This document shows positions 47,762 to 58,520 of a stretch of 64,000 nt of DNA, piece after piece; the stretch's first letter is position 1; each line of letters opens with the position of its first letter. A program made the translations under genes and the position numbers. Under the pieces are notes generated by a model, which was not told the DNA's origin, did not search any database, and saw only the letters and a program-made list of their open reading frames with translations. The DNA comes from Muribaculaceae bacterium (GTDB lineage: Bacteria; Bacteroidota; Bacteroidia; Bacteroidales; Muribaculaceae): NCBI GenBank assembly GCA_023663365.1, contig JAMPHP010000001.1, positions 1,220,495 through 1,284,494 of the forward strand, given 5' to 3'.

Positions 47762-48244
47762 ATGCCTCGTCTACCCGAAGAATTACAACAGTGCTCCCTG
47801 CTGGGAAACACGGGCGTGAAGTACCCGACGACCTACGCCCCCGAGATGCTTGAGACCTTCCCCAACAAGCATCCCGAGGCCGACTATATTGTCACATTCG
47901 ACTGTCCGGAATTTACATCGCTTTGCCCCAAGACGGGTCAGCCCGATTTCGGACATATCATCATCAATTATATACCCGACCGCGAGATGGTGGAGAGCAA
48001 AAGCCTCAAGCTATACCTCTTCAGCTTCCGCAATCACGGCGACTTCCATGAGGACTGCGTCAATATTATAATGAAAGACCTCATCAAGCTCATGAAGCCC
48101 CGCTACATAGAAGTGCGCGGCGTGTTTATGCCCCGTGGCGGTATTTCTATCGTGCCCTTTGCCAACTATGGCGACGACGCTCACCGCGACCTTGTGCGTG
48201 AGCGCCTCGCGGCATCATTCCCTTCAACACCGGCTCAGATATGA
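47762..48244 (+). CDS. queF: NADPH-dependent preQ0 reductase
   Basis: A 160-residue tunnelling-fold enzyme that reduces preQ0 (7-cyano-7-deazaguanine) to preQ1 for queuosine in tRNA. The catalytic Cys is in [14 protein letters not shown] (about residue 55). The family signature [21 protein letters not shown] follows at about 78-98. This is the short, unimodular type. It overlaps queC by 4 bases (ATGA). Confidence 0.94.
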   Translation: MPRLPEELQQCSLLGNTGVKYPTTYAPEMLETFPNKHPEADYIVTFDCPEFTSLCPKTGQPDFGHIIINYIPDREMVESKSLKLYLFSFRNHGDFHEDCVNIIMKDLIKLMKPRYIEVRGVFMPRGGISIVPFANYGDDAHRDLVRERLAASFPSTPAQI

Positions 48245-48915
48245 TGAATAAAAAAGTACAGAAAAACGCCCTGATGGTGCTCTCAGGAGGCATGGACTCC
48301 GTGACCATGCTTCACGAATATGCCGCCGAAATCGACATGGCCGTCAACTTCTCCTACGGCTCGAACCACAATGCACGCGAGCTCGACTGCGCCCGTGAGC
48401 ACTGCCGTGAGCTCGGTATAGAGCTTGTTGAAATCGATCTGTCGTTCATTGGCAAGTACTTCCACAGCTCACTCCTCGAAGGCCCCGATGCAGTGCCCGA
48501 AGGCGAATATGACTTCGACAACATGAAGAGCACCGTGGTGCCTTTCCGCAACGGTATCATGCTCGCGGCAGCTGCCGGCCTGGCCGAGAGCCATGGCCTC
48601 GACGTGCTCATGATCGCCAACCACGCCGGCGACCATGCACTCTATCCCGACTGTCGCCTCGCGTTTGTCGAAGCGATGTCGAAGGCGATAGAGGAGGGTA
48701 CATACGAAGGAATCAAGGTAAAGGCTCCCTACACACTCCTCTCCAAGGCACAGATTGCCGAGAGAGGCAAGCGCCTTGGCCTCGACTACTCCACCACCTA
48801 CTCATGCTATCGCGGAGGCGAGAAGCACTGCGGCCGCTGTGCCACATGCCTCGAGCGCAAGGCAGCCCTGGCAGAAGCGGGCATCGTCGATACCACTGAG
48901 TACGAAGAAGATTGA
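48241..48915 (+). CDS. queC: 7-cyano-7-deazaguanine synthase
   Basis: A 224-residue ATP-dependent enzyme making preQ0. The PP-loop is [13 protein letters not shown] (about 13-25). The zinc site is the cysteine cluster [21 protein letters not shown] near residues 189-209. The order queF-queC with overlapping ends indicates joint translation. Family members are close in length. Confidence 0.94.
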   Translation: MMNKKVQKNALMVLSGGMDSVTMLHEYAAEIDMAVNFSYGSNHNARELDCAREHCRELGIELVEIDLSFIGKYFHSSLLEGPDAVPEGEYDFDNMKSTVVPFRNGIMLAAAAGLAESHGLDVLMIANHAGDHALYPDCRLAFVEAMSKAIEEGTYEGIKVKAPYTLLSKAQIAERGKRLGLDYSTTYSCYRGGEKHCGRCATCLERKAALAEAGIVDTTEYEED

Positions 48916-48962
48916 AACACGTGAATTAATTAACCCATACTACAAACTTAAAAATCAAGTCC

Positions 48963-49139
48963 ATGGAATCGTTATTACACTCCATCCACGCTGCTTTCGA
49001 AGCATTCCGTCTCGACGCAGCTCTCCAGCACGAGAAGAACAACAAAGCTGCCGGCACACGTGCCCGCAAGGCTTCGCTCGAACTCGAAAAACTCATGAAG
49101 GAATTCCGTAAAGCTTCGCTCGAAAGCGCCAAGAAATAA
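48963..49139 (+). CDS. Small histone-H1-like protein
   Basis: A 58-residue basic protein starting MESLLHSIHAAFEAFRLDAA. NNKAAGTRARKASLELEKLM and EFRKASLESAKK match the short Hc1/histone-H1-like proteins annotated in Bacteroidota, which probably bind DNA in the nucleoid. Codon use matches the core genes. A hairpin terminator follows 23 bp downstream, so it forms a short unit of its own or ends the queFC transcript. Confidence 0.8.
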   Translation: MESLLHSIHAAFEAFRLDAALQHEKNNKAAGTRARKASLELEKLMKEFRKASLESAKK

Positions 49140-49162
49140 AGAAAACCTCCCCCCAACACCTT

Positions 49163-49198
49163 CGAGCCACCATTCCGCCACGGCAGAGTGGTGGCTCG
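49163..49198 (+). terminator. Hairpin after the H1-like gene
   Basis: CGAGCCACCA at 49163-49172 pairs with TGGTGGCTCG at 49189-49198; TAACTTTTAC follows. A small inner pairing (CCGCCACGG region) may stabilise it. Confidence 0.75.
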
Positions 49199-49219
49199 TA
49201 ACTTTTACTACAGCCAACT

Positions 49220-50791
49220 ATGGAAATAATGCTCCCGCGCCGCGCCGACGGCAAGGATGCCCGGTGCCTCGAGTGCTCCGACAGCTTCGTAATCATAGGT
49301 GCCAACGGTGCCGGAAAGACCCGCTTCACAGCCGCCCTTGCGCAGGCGCTCGGCAAGAAAGCCTACCGCCTCTCGGCTCTCGATGCTCTCTATGGCCGGC
49401 GACCCGATGCCGGCGAAGCTGCCACCGGCCTGCGTGGCAGGCTCAGCCCCACGGTGATGAGCCAGGCAGAGCGGAGCGGTGCCACCACGCTGGAGCTCCT
49501 CCTCGCGCAGCTCATGCACGACGAGATGGTAAACCTGATTGGCTACAAACTCGCCCTCGCCGACGGGCGCGACGCATCGCTCCGCACCACGCGCCTCGAC
49601 TCCGTGATTGCCCTGTGGCAGGAAGTCTTTCCCGGCAACAGGATGCTCATCGACAGCGGTAAAATACTCTTTGCCCGCGGCTTCGATATGGCCACATATC
49701 CGGCACTGCGACTTTCCGACGGCGAGCGTGCCGTCCTTTACTATGCCGGAGTCGTGCTCTATGCTCCCAAAGGCGCTGTGATTTTTGTCGACTCCCCAGA
49801 GATTTTCCTCCATCCCACGCTCACCACCTCGCTGTGGAACCGCATACAGCGCCTCCGCAGCGACTGCACCTTCTGCTACACCACGCACGACCCCGAGTTT
49901 GCTTCGTCGCGCCGTGGTGCTCCCGTGGTGTGGGTGCGCGACTGCGACCCCGTGGCCGAGGCATGGGACTACGACATCCTGCCTGCCGACACGGGCATAT
50001 CCCCGGAGCTCTACATGACACTCGTGGGTGCACGCAAGCCCGTCCTTTTTATCGAGGGCGATAATGAGCACTCAATCGACTCGAAGCTCTATCCTCTGAT
50101 TTTTCCCGATTTCACCGTGCAGCCTCTCGGCAGCTGCAACAAGGTGATTGAAGCCACACGCACATTCAACGACCTCGCTTCATTTCACAAAATGGACTCC
50201 TACGGCATAGTCGACCGCGACCGCCGCGACGATGCCGAGGTGGGCTACCTCCGCCGTAAGCGTGTGATGGTGCCCGAAGTGGCCGAAATAGAGAATATGC
50301 TCTTGCTTGAAGATGTGGTGAAGGCCGTGGCAAAGGCCGGTGGTCACTCGCCCGAGCGGGTGTTCGCACGTGTGCGCAAGACCATTCTCTCCCTCTTCCG
50401 TGCCGACCTCCGCCAGCAGGCACTCCTGCACACACGCCACAGAGTGAAGCGCACGGTGGAGTATAGGGTCGACGCGCGCTGTGCCGATATATCCACTCTC
50501 GAGAACCACCTTTCGAGCCTCCTTGCCGAGATAAATCCGCGAGGCACCTACGAGGAGTACTGCCGGCTATTCCACGAATACGACCGAAACGGCGACTACG
50601 AAGCCGTCCTGAAGGTTTTCAACCAGAAATCAATGCTCACAGGCAGCAACGTGGCGCAGATGTGCGGCTACAAAAACCGCGACCGCTACATCGAAGGTGT
50701 GATCAAAATTCTTGTACACGACACTCCCGGTGCCGATGCTATCCGCAGCGCCGTGCGCCGCTGCCTCGGCACTGAGGAAGTGATGAGTTGA
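49220..50791 (+). CDS. ABC-type ATPase fused to DUF4435 (PARIS-like AriA-AriB architecture)
   Basis: A 523-residue protein. The N-terminal half is an AAA15/SMC-like ATPase: Walker A IIGANGAGKT at 25-34, signature LSDGERAVLYYAG near 166-178, Walker B AVIFVDSPEIFLHP, and a His switch TTHDPEF. From about residue 270 a DUF4435/TOPRIM-like part begins: VLFIEGDNEHSID with acidic Glu and Asp, then YGIVDRDRRDD, and PEVAEIENMLL. PARIS anti-phage systems pair an ATPase (AriA) with a DUF4435 protein (AriB), sometimes fused. The protein is shorter than the summed pair and its GC content is like that of core genes, so a conserved OLD-like housekeeping protein is an alternative. Confidence 0.7.
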   Translation: MEIMLPRRADGKDARCLECSDSFVIIGANGAGKTRFTAALAQALGKKAYRLSALDALYGRRPDAGEAATGLRGRLSPTVMSQAERSGATTLELLLAQLMHDEMVNLIGYKLALADGRDASLRTTRLDSVIALWQEVFPGNRMLIDSGKILFARGFDMATYPALRLSDGERAVLYYAGVVLYAPKGAVIFVDSPEIFLHPTLTTSLWNRIQRLRSDCTFCYTTHDPEFASSRRGAPVVWVRDCDPVAEAWDYDILPADTGISPELYMTLVGARKPVLFIEGDNEHSIDSKLYPLIFPDFTVQPLGSCNKVIEATRTFNDLASFHKMDSYGIVDRDRRDDAEVGYLRRKRVMVPEVAEIENMLLLEDVVKAVAKAGGHSPERVFARVRKTILSLFRADLRQQALLHTRHRVKRTVEYRVDARCADISTLENHLSSLLAEINPRGTYEEYCRLFHEYDRNGDYEAVLKVFNQKSMLTGSNVAQMCGYKNRDRYIEGVIKILVHDTPGADAIRSAVRRCLGTEEVMS

Positions 50792-50840
50792 GATATGAGT
50801 TGAGAGTGATGAGATATGAGTGTCTTTCAACTCATAACGA

Positions 50841-51025
50841 TTAAACTTTACCGATTTTATAATCGGTAAATTGCATTAGTTCTGCTATCTCAATCAGACC
50901 TTTGATTTCTGCTAGATAGTAATGTATATAATACGTTGCTCTTCGGCGAGAATTTATTCGAGACGAGGACGTAAAGCCGTGTAAACGGCCTGCAATATAT
51001 CCAGTTTCTCTTTTCTGATATTCAT
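50841..51025 (-). pseudogene. Decayed small gene next to the restriction-modification locus
   Basis: Minus-strand reading from the ATG at 51025 gives MNIRKEKLDILQAVYTALRP, then reaches TAA at 50956-50954. Reading on through the stop and shifting by one base near 50936 restores a coherent 30-residue frame (HYYLAEIKGLIEIAELMQ near its middle) to a TAA at 50843-50841. So one stop and one frameshift are needed to explain it. I do not recognise the family. The rest of the 344-bp gap (50792-51135) shows short direct repeats of GATATGAGTTGAG type right after the ATPase gene, and nothing else. Confidence 0.45.
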
Positions 51026-51135
51026 TACGCGTTATGCGATTGAAGCCGGACGGTCAAGACCTTAGGCTTGATTTCTTGGCGAGCTAAACGGCAAGCCGGT
51101 AAACGAAAGTGAGGAGGCGGTGACGCAACGTAATG

Positions 51136-51528
51136 CTAAAATTGTAAATGAATAGTTTTATTGTTATATGCTGAATTCTTATCTGCCCAACTTAATATAG
51201 CAAAAAACTCAGTGTCACCACTTTCTGCCGTCCAAATCTCAAAACAACGATGTGTCGAAGGGCTTATTGTAAATCTTTTTTTCTGTCTTATTTGTAAGTC
51301 AACTTGAATTACTTTCTTCTCATCGAAATCCAGAGAAATGAAAACGTTATCCGCTTCGGCACACCCTATGTTTGAAACAGTCAGTATGTATATCCCATTT
51401 GAGAACGGCTTTTTTATAATCGAAGCCTCAAGATTAGCTGAATTTTGTGACACTTTTTCCGCTTTCTTTCTATCGCGTCTATCAAAGAAATGGAGAATAG
51501 TGTCTATGACACTTGCAATATCAATCAT
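51136..51528 (-). CDS. Hypothetical protein downstream of the restriction-modification gene
   Basis: 130 residues from the ATG at 51528, 8 bp after the RM stop; an ATG at 51555 would overlap it. The N-terminus (IDIASVIDTILHFFDRRDRK) looks helical and then charged. The remainder has beta strands with hydrophobic alternation (IYILTVSNIGCAEADNVFIS, FAILSWADK) like a beta-sandwich. No recognised domain. AT-rich DNA and the tight spacing suggest it was acquired with the RM gene and is cotranscribed. Confidence 0.55.
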   Translation of the reverse strand: MIDIASVIDTILHFFDRRDRKKAEKVSQNSANLEASIIKKPFSNGIYILTVSNIGCAEADNVFISLDFDEKKVIQVDLQIRQKKRFTISPSTHRCFEIWTAESGDTEFFAILSWADKNSAYNNKTIHLQF

Positions 51529-51535
51529 ATAATTT

Positions 51536-54500
51536 TCAGATATATTTTTGCACAATGGCTACTTTTCGCATAGCATTTTCAGATAATGTAGCTTCTAAAG
51601 CGTAGATTTTAGTTTCAAGAGTCTCTATCTTTTGAGCCAACTCGGCCTGAACTTGCAAAGATGGATAAGGTATAGTTATTGCTCTGAGATCATCGTTATA
51701 TAATCTTGAAATAACCGACCCAGCTGTTTTATATTGGTCCCAGTCAACTGCGTACTTGAAGCAAAAGTGTAAATATTGATTATTGACAACAGACTCGTCA
51801 GTATCAATCCAAACTATATTTGAGTCCTGATAATAAGAATCTGAACCGTCAAAAATAACACTACGACCGATTGTCCCAGCCGCTGATAGAAGAACTTGTC
51901 CTTTCCGAGGATAAGAATATTGGTTTCGGAACGATTCGAAAATTTCACGGGCTATAAATGCGTCAGCAGTACCACCAAAAGTTCCAATTTTATAAAATGG
52001 CACATCACCAACAGGAGAAGTCTGATGTTTCATAATTCTCTTACACATTCTAATCTCACCGATATCTGCAATTCTACGAATCACCCCCCCCGACACAATA
52101 TTCAGATTATCAAATAGTTGTGTAATTTTGGCGCGATACTCTTCAATTGTCATACGAGTTTTCTCGTATTCCTTATCAATTTGTTCACACTCAGCAACTA
52201 TTTTAGCTTGAATGTCTGAGGGAATTTCTGGAATTGGGAACTGAATTAAGTCATCCTTGTAGAAGTGCGGTTGGCCTGCTTGTTGCGGTCTTACAGAGTA
52301 CAACAACTCTTGATGAGCTTTCAAGAAGAAGTAAACATACTTAGTCTTGATAGCTTCATTAGTAAAGATAGTGATGCAATCAGAAGCGAAAATACGTTCG
52401 GTCCAAAAATTGACAAACCCTGCATTTGCACCCGACGCACTAATAGTAATGACGTTAGCTTCGCGATTATATCGGTTGTTTGTATAAGCGTGAGAAACGC
52501 CACCTGCGACAACTTTATAATCTCCGGGTGTGGTATCACTTTTAGTTATGGCCTTACCTTTTTGAATAGTAGACTCTCCGACGAACTGCCCTAATGTGAC
52601 GACAGGGAAAGAACTTTTGATGGTGATAGTTCTTTTCGCAGTAGTGCGAATAGACTTATCAAAAGTAGGCCGCGAGAAGTCCAGCATATCCTTAAGTCGA
52701 AAATACTGAGCTATGCCATCTAAGGCTTCGCTTTGTACGGTTGCTCCGTCATAAGCGAGTTTAACCGCGTGAGCAACAGTACCGGTTGCATAGCGGTTAC
52801 TATCATTATATAGCTTACCTCCAGGATTGGTTATAACAATGCCCTCACTACCCTTGCGGTTGCTCCAATCATAACCAAGGAAAGCCTTTTGCCCGTCATT
52901 GTCAGTGGGAGCGGTTATGACTAACGTGGATTGGCTTCTCACCAAACCGAAGAAAAAGACCTTTTCTTTTTCAATTGGTAGGACATACTCGTAAAACATC
53001 TCTTGGAGAATACGATTCCGCTCATCGACTGACGAACCTTGAAATTTCTTGGATTTCTTTTTATTGAATACTGCAGAATTTTTTTCAAAAGCAACAATGT
53101 AATTGTTGAAGTATTCAATGCTCTTAAAATTGCGGTAATCAGAATTCTGAGAGATGAAAGAACGGTAGTTGTTTTCTTCAATGCCGATTTGAGCAAGATA
53201 TGCGTCAAGAATATCTTGGTCTTCCCAATTCGATAGACGTTCCCCTGACATGATAGCATCTACACTATCTTGTACCATTTTATAGCGAGTGGGAGGCTCA
53301 TCAAATTTTTCGAGGAAAAGAGTAATGGTTTTTGTGGGTGTAGCACCGAAGGTTTTTCCTCCGAAGCATACAATTGCGCGGATAAAGAAATTTTTTAAAA
53401 CGTGTTCGCGAGCTTTCATATAGCTTGTTAGGTTGCTATTGCTCAGAATAGAGGCAGGCAGCACGACCGCAGCAATACCCCGAGGCTTAAGCAACTGGGC
53501 TATTCGCTCCACAAACAAGGTTTCAATCTCAGAGCCGTTGTTGGTAATGTTATCAAGAATTTCGAACTGATTATTCTTTAATGCAAGGTGACTTTTGAAA
53601 GCATCAACAGAATAAGGAGGATTGGCTACAAGAACGTCAAATTTGCCATTTTCAATTCCTTTTTCAGGGTAACATTCTAAACCATCGCCAAAGATAATTC
53701 GAGCTTGTCCTGCTCCGTTCATAAAAAGAGAAACTTTAGAAACGCGAGCGAGGCGGTAGTCTTTTTCTACACCGAAAATACACTTCTCTACCCAAGAGTT
53801 ATTTTCAGTCATTTCGGATTTTCCGATGTGATTGAAATATGCGTTTACAGCTTCGATAGCTTCTGTCAAGAAGTGACCTGCTCCACACGCGTAGTCTACG
53901 ACCTTAGGCATAACGATTCGTTCCTCATGGGTAACGATTCGTTCAATAGGAAGGCTGTCCCAAATAAAACGAGTAATGGGGGTTGGAGTAAAGAACTGGC
54001 CCTCGTTTTGTTTGAATCCTTTATTGAGCAACTGCTCGAAAAGGTCGCCGAGGAATTGATGCTTAGAAGGATATACGATGCGGTAACGCTCAAACAATTG
54101 AACCACCTCTACAAGGATTTTGCCATTTTGGAAAAACAGCTCCTCGTTGTGAACGTCCTTGAACGCGAAGTCATTATTAGAATAGAATTTAAGGACGCGT
54201 ATAGTATCCTTCAAATTCTTAATGGCTTGCTCTCGCTTTTGGCCGGTGTATTGGATAAAAAGTTTTTCAGCGTAGTCATTCGGTACATAGAAGATTTCCT
54301 CTTCCATGAAATCTTCCATACCTTGTTTATGAAGTCTCTGCAAGCGGTCTTGCAGGGTCTCGTAATCATCAGTCCCAATACGATACTGAAAATCTACGAT
54401 ATCATCTTCACCCTTACTCAGCTCATCTACGAGTTTACAAATAAAGAGTGCGATAAGACGGTTAAAAGCGTTTTCCTTGTCACTGACATTGTTGTGCCGC

Positions 54501-55273
54501 AGAATTTCTTCAAAGCGGTTTACAATTCTATCTTTGGGTGTGAAACCGCGGAGATTCTTTTTTCGTAGTGGTTTTACTCCAATCTCATAAGCAACTGTTT
54601 CATTATCAAATATGAGATTGTCGTGCATTTCTTGTTTGTAGGTTTCAGTCCAAACCTCAAAAAGATTCTGTGCATTACCAGCGACTTTTGGATTAGAGTA
54701 AATAAAAACAGATTCATCTTTCTTCGCCAACTTGACAATGTTGGCGTCGTCGGAACAGTTAATGACGGGGCACTCATAAGTGAGTGTGTCATCCTTATAA
54801 TCGGAAGTATAGATGCCGAGCCATTTAGCAGTGCGTTCTTGCTGCCAATAAGAGAATATTTGGCCTCCGTCCTCTTTAGTCTGCTTGACTGCCTTGGCAT
54901 ATTCTGCACCCGCAGTTTTGCATTCAAGGATAAATAGGACTGAATCTCTTTCGGGGACATAAACTATAATGTCAGCTCGACCGCTTTTTTGCTCGTGTCC
55001 TAAAGTCCAAACTTTTTCGAGTTCGATTGTTTCGGGGCGGTAGCCTTTATCTAAAAGGCGATTGACGCACTCGAAAACAACGAAGTTTTCTTTTTGGTCG
55101 AATCCGGTGTTACGCTCACGACCTAAAATAGACTCCGGATAGATAAGTTTTTGTGTAGCCATATCCACTTTCATTTGACAATGAAAGTGTGGAAAATCCT
55201 TTATATATAGTGTACCGTGTTTCTTAAAGCCAATAAGCTCAAGTAGTTCCGGTAACGAATGTTTGGTAATCAT
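51536..55273 (-). CDS. Single-chain restriction-modification enzyme (nuclease, N6-adenine methylase, two TRDs)
   Basis: A 1245-residue all-in-one enzyme. An HsdR-N-type PD-(D/E)xK nuclease (about 60-170) shows D101 and E117-C-K119 (ILECKT). An HsdM-like N6-adenine methylase (about 380-720) has motif I VVDYACGAGHFLTEA (near 456) and the catalytic NPPY (near 548). Two type-I-like target-recognition domains occupy about 885-1050 and 1080-1240, joined by a coiled coil. No helicase domain is seen, so it is type IIG-like in lay-out. The two TRDs are separated by a G8 tract at 52084-52091. AT-rich, evidently acquired DNA. The specificity is not predictable here. Confidence 0.85.
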   Translation of the reverse strand: MITKHSLPELLELIGFKKHGTLYIKDFPHFHCQMKVDMATQKLIYPESILGRERNTGFDQKENFVVFECVNRLLDKGYRPETIELEKVWTLGHEQKSGRADIIVYVPERDSVLFILECKTAGAEYAKAVKQTKEDGGQIFSYWQQERTAKWLGIYTSDYKDDTLTYECPVINCSDDANIVKLAKKDESVFIYSNPKVAGNAQNLFEVWTETYKQEMHDNLIFDNETVAYEIGVKPLRKKNLRGFTPKDRIVNRFEEILRHNNVSDKENAFNRLIALFICKLVDELSKGEDDIVDFQYRIGTDDYETLQDRLQRLHKQGMEDFMEEEIFYVPNDYAEKLFIQYTGQKREQAIKNLKDTIRVLKFYSNNDFAFKDVHNEELFFQNGKILVEVVQLFERYRIVYPSKHQFLGDLFEQLLNKGFKQNEGQFFTPTPITRFIWDSLPIERIVTHEERIVMPKVVDYACGAGHFLTEAIEAVNAYFNHIGKSEMTENNSWVEKCIFGVEKDYRLARVSKVSLFMNGAGQARIIFGDGLECYPEKGIENGKFDVLVANPPYSVDAFKSHLALKNNQFEILDNITNNGSEIETLFVERIAQLLKPRGIAAVVLPASILSNSNLTSYMKAREHVLKNFFIRAIVCFGGKTFGATPTKTITLFLEKFDEPPTRYKMVQDSVDAIMSGERLSNWEDQDILDAYLAQIGIEENNYRSFISQNSDYRNFKSIEYFNNYIVAFEKNSAVFNKKKSKKFQGSSVDERNRILQEMFYEYVLPIEKEKVFFFGLVRSQSTLVITAPTDNDGQKAFLGYDWSNRKGSEGIVITNPGGKLYNDSNRYATGTVAHAVKLAYDGATVQSEALDGIAQYFRLKDMLDFSRPTFDKSIRTTAKRTITIKSSFPVVTLGQFVGESTIQKGKAITKSDTTPGDYKVVAGGVSHAYTNNRYNREANVITISASGANAGFVNFWTERIFASDCITIFTNEAIKTKYVYFFLKAHQELLYSVRPQQAGQPHFYKDDLIQFPIPEIPSDIQAKIVAECEQIDKEYEKTRMTIEEYRAKITQLFDNLNIVSGGVIRRIADIGEIRMCKRIMKHQTSPVGDVPFYKIGTFGGTADAFIAREIFESFRNQYSYPRKGQVLLSAAGTIGRSVIFDGSDSYYQDSNIVWIDTDESVVNNQYLHFCFKYAVDWDQYKTAGSVISRLYNDDLRAITIPYPSLQVQAELAQKIETLETKIYALEATLSENAMRKVAIVQKYI
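52084..52091 (-). repeat. Homopolymer G8 tract between TRD1 and TRD2
   Basis: On the coding (minus) strand the tract lies in codons TCG GGG GGG GTG (residues about 1060-1063). With seven G the next codon is TGA. With nine G the frame reaches TAG within four codons after the tract. Both slips therefore end the protein before TRD2. Confidence 0.85.
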
Positions 55274-55563
55274 TCGGTATATGAAAACAAAACTCCCTTA
55301 TAGCATCTGAAGGCCGACCAACGCCTGTAACGACTACTCAGGAGTTTTCAAAGGGTTTCGGCTCTCGCCGTATATCTTTGCAATTTATTTGGTCATTATC
55401 AGATTAAAGTTACTTTTGCTTACGCAAAGTTAATAAATCTTTTCGAGATTAGGCTATCCCGTTGGCGAAAAGTGGATTATTTGATATTTGCGCCATCCTT
55501 TAATGCTTGCCCCAACCAGGGAAGCAAGCATATTAACATTATAAGTATTGACATTTTCAGCGG
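55274..55563. other. Upstream region of the restriction-modification gene
   Basis: A 290-bp AT-rich stretch with no gene. On the minus strand a -7 box TAACTTTG lies at 55432-55425, about 150 bp before the RM start, but without a clear -33. The leader can pair AAAACTCC (near 55285-55292) with GGAGTTTT (near 55341-55348). A second -7-like string TATCTTTG at 55373-55380 points the other way. Confidence 0.4.
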
Positions 55564-55735
55564 TGATGTCCCGAAGGGGCTGTTGGCGTATCTGCCTCCC
55601 AATAGTCCCTTCGGGACAAACCTTTTATAATGAATTGTACCTCACACAAATAGTGTGAGGCTAACAGGATTAAGCCGCGTCGCGGCACTTTTTTGCAATT
55701 GCACCCGCTTTTCGGCTTGTGCCCTTATAACTTAT
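55564..55735. repeat. Dispersed palindromic element, copy B (partial, inverted)
   Basis: The reverse complement matches about 33609-33768 with few differences, including the GCCGCG(A)CGCGGC, CCTCACAC..GTGTGAGG and GTCCCGAAGGGAC palindromes. The arm right of the centre in copy A (from about 33769) is missing here. GCACCCGCTTTTCGGCTTGTGC is an extra hairpin at its right end (about 55701-55722). No gene. Confidence 0.75.
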
Positions 55736-55738
55736 AAT

Positions 55739-57367
<1,629 letters not shown>

Positions 57368-57436
57368 ATTATTTTTCTGAACTCTAATGTTTTATAAAAG
57401 AAGAAGCAGCCGCCTGAAGGTGACTGCTTCTTTTAG

Positions 57437-57508
<72 letters not shown>

Positions 57509-57522
57509 ATGTTTCGATGGTG

Positions 57523-57554
57523 CAAAGGTAGGCACTATTTTTGAGACCACCAAA
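57523..57554 (-). promoter_or_regulatory. Promoter of initiator tRNA-fMet
   Basis: On the minus strand TTTG at 57554-57551, a 20-bp spacer and TACCTTTG at 57530-57523 fit the consensus exactly, 15 bp before the tRNA. Confidence 0.75.
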
Positions 57555-57688
57555 TGTTTTAACACATATTAACTCAAAAGGCTGTTTTTTGTCTATACCT
57601 TTGCACTGCGAAGGCCTGTTCGGGCCGTTTTTGAGCTATTTCGCGAGTATAGCTGTTATATAAAGGATATATAAACGATACATAGAAC

Positions 57689-58309
57689 ATGATAATCAAT
57701 ACCGCCCGCTTTGTGATAAGCAACACCGATTTCCGCAAGTGCCCCGCAGAGGCGCGCCACGAGTACGCCTTCATTGGGCGCTCCAATGTAGGCAAATCCT
57801 CGCTCATAAATATGCTCACGGGGCAGAAAGGACTTGCCATGACATCAGCCACCCCCGGCAAGACTATGCTGATAAACCACTTTCTTGTCAACGACTCATG
57901 GTATATCGTCGACCTTCCCGGCTACGGCTATGCGCGGCGCAGCAAAGCCGACCGCGACCGCCTCGAGGGCATCATCAAGCAGTATATACTCGGCCGTCAG
58001 CAGATGACCAACCTCTTCGTGCTCATCGACAGCCGCCACGAGCCGCAGAAGATAGATCTGGAATTTATGGAGTGGCTGGGCGAGAACGGCGTGCCTTTCA
58101 GCATCGTGTTCACGAAGATGGACAAGCAGTCGGCGACAGCCGGTGAAATCAAGACCGGGGCCTACCTCGAGAAGCTCCTCGACACATGGGAGGAACTTCC
58201 GCCGGTGTTCCGCACATCCAGCGAGAAAGGGCAGGGCAGAGAGGCAATCCTCAACTATATAGAGGAGATGAACCGCCTGCCACTGATACCCGCCGAGGCC
58301 GAACAATAG
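57689..58309 (+). CDS. engB: Ribosome-biogenesis GTPase EngB/YsxC
   Basis: A 206-residue GTPase that assists large-subunit assembly. G1 is [16 protein letters not shown] (about 29-44), switch G2 SATPGKTM, G3 DLPGYGYA, G4 FTKMDK, and G5 in [10 protein letters not shown]. The length is usual for the family. A -7 box TACCTTTG at 57596-57603 lies about 85 bp upstream, divergent from the tRNA-fMet promoter. Confidence 0.95.
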   Translation: MIINTARFVISNTDFRKCPAEARHEYAFIGRSNVGKSSLINMLTGQKGLAMTSATPGKTMLINHFLVNDSWYIVDLPGYGYARRSKADRDRLEGIIKQYILGRQQMTNLFVLIDSRHEPQKIDLEFMEWLGENGVPFSIVFTKMDKQSATAGEIKTGAYLEKLLDTWEELPPVFRTSSEKGQGREAILNYIEEMNRLPLIPAEAEQ

Positions 58310-58355
58310 CACCGGCGCGCGTGTTGTATCATACATACTTAAAGACAGATGAATT

Positions 58356-58520
58356 ATGAAAGATACAAAACGACAGAAACCAAGCGACCGGCTTAAGGAC
58401 TATGCCGTCGACAATTTCCCCGGAGCCGCGGTAAACCATGCCGACGACAATGAAGTGGACAGCGCACTGGTGAAAGAGCGCACGCGCACACTCAACAACA
58501 ATCCGCGCAACCATCACTGA
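58356..58520 (+). CDS. Small hypothetical protein after engB
   Basis: A 54-residue hydrophilic protein starting MKDTKRQKPSDRLKDYAVDN, then a short acidic stretch and a basic, Asn-rich end (NNNPRNHH). GC-rich codons like those of engB argue that it is a real gene. No recognised domain. It begins 46 bp after engB, so it may share the transcript. Confidence 0.55.
   Translation: MKDTKRQKPSDRLKDYAVDNFPGAAVNHADDNEVDSALVKERTRTLNNNPRNHH

Noticed and set aside
50792..50835. Short direct repeats of GATATGAGTTGAG type after the ATPase gene
   Set aside because: Only two or three imperfect units; too little to call an element.
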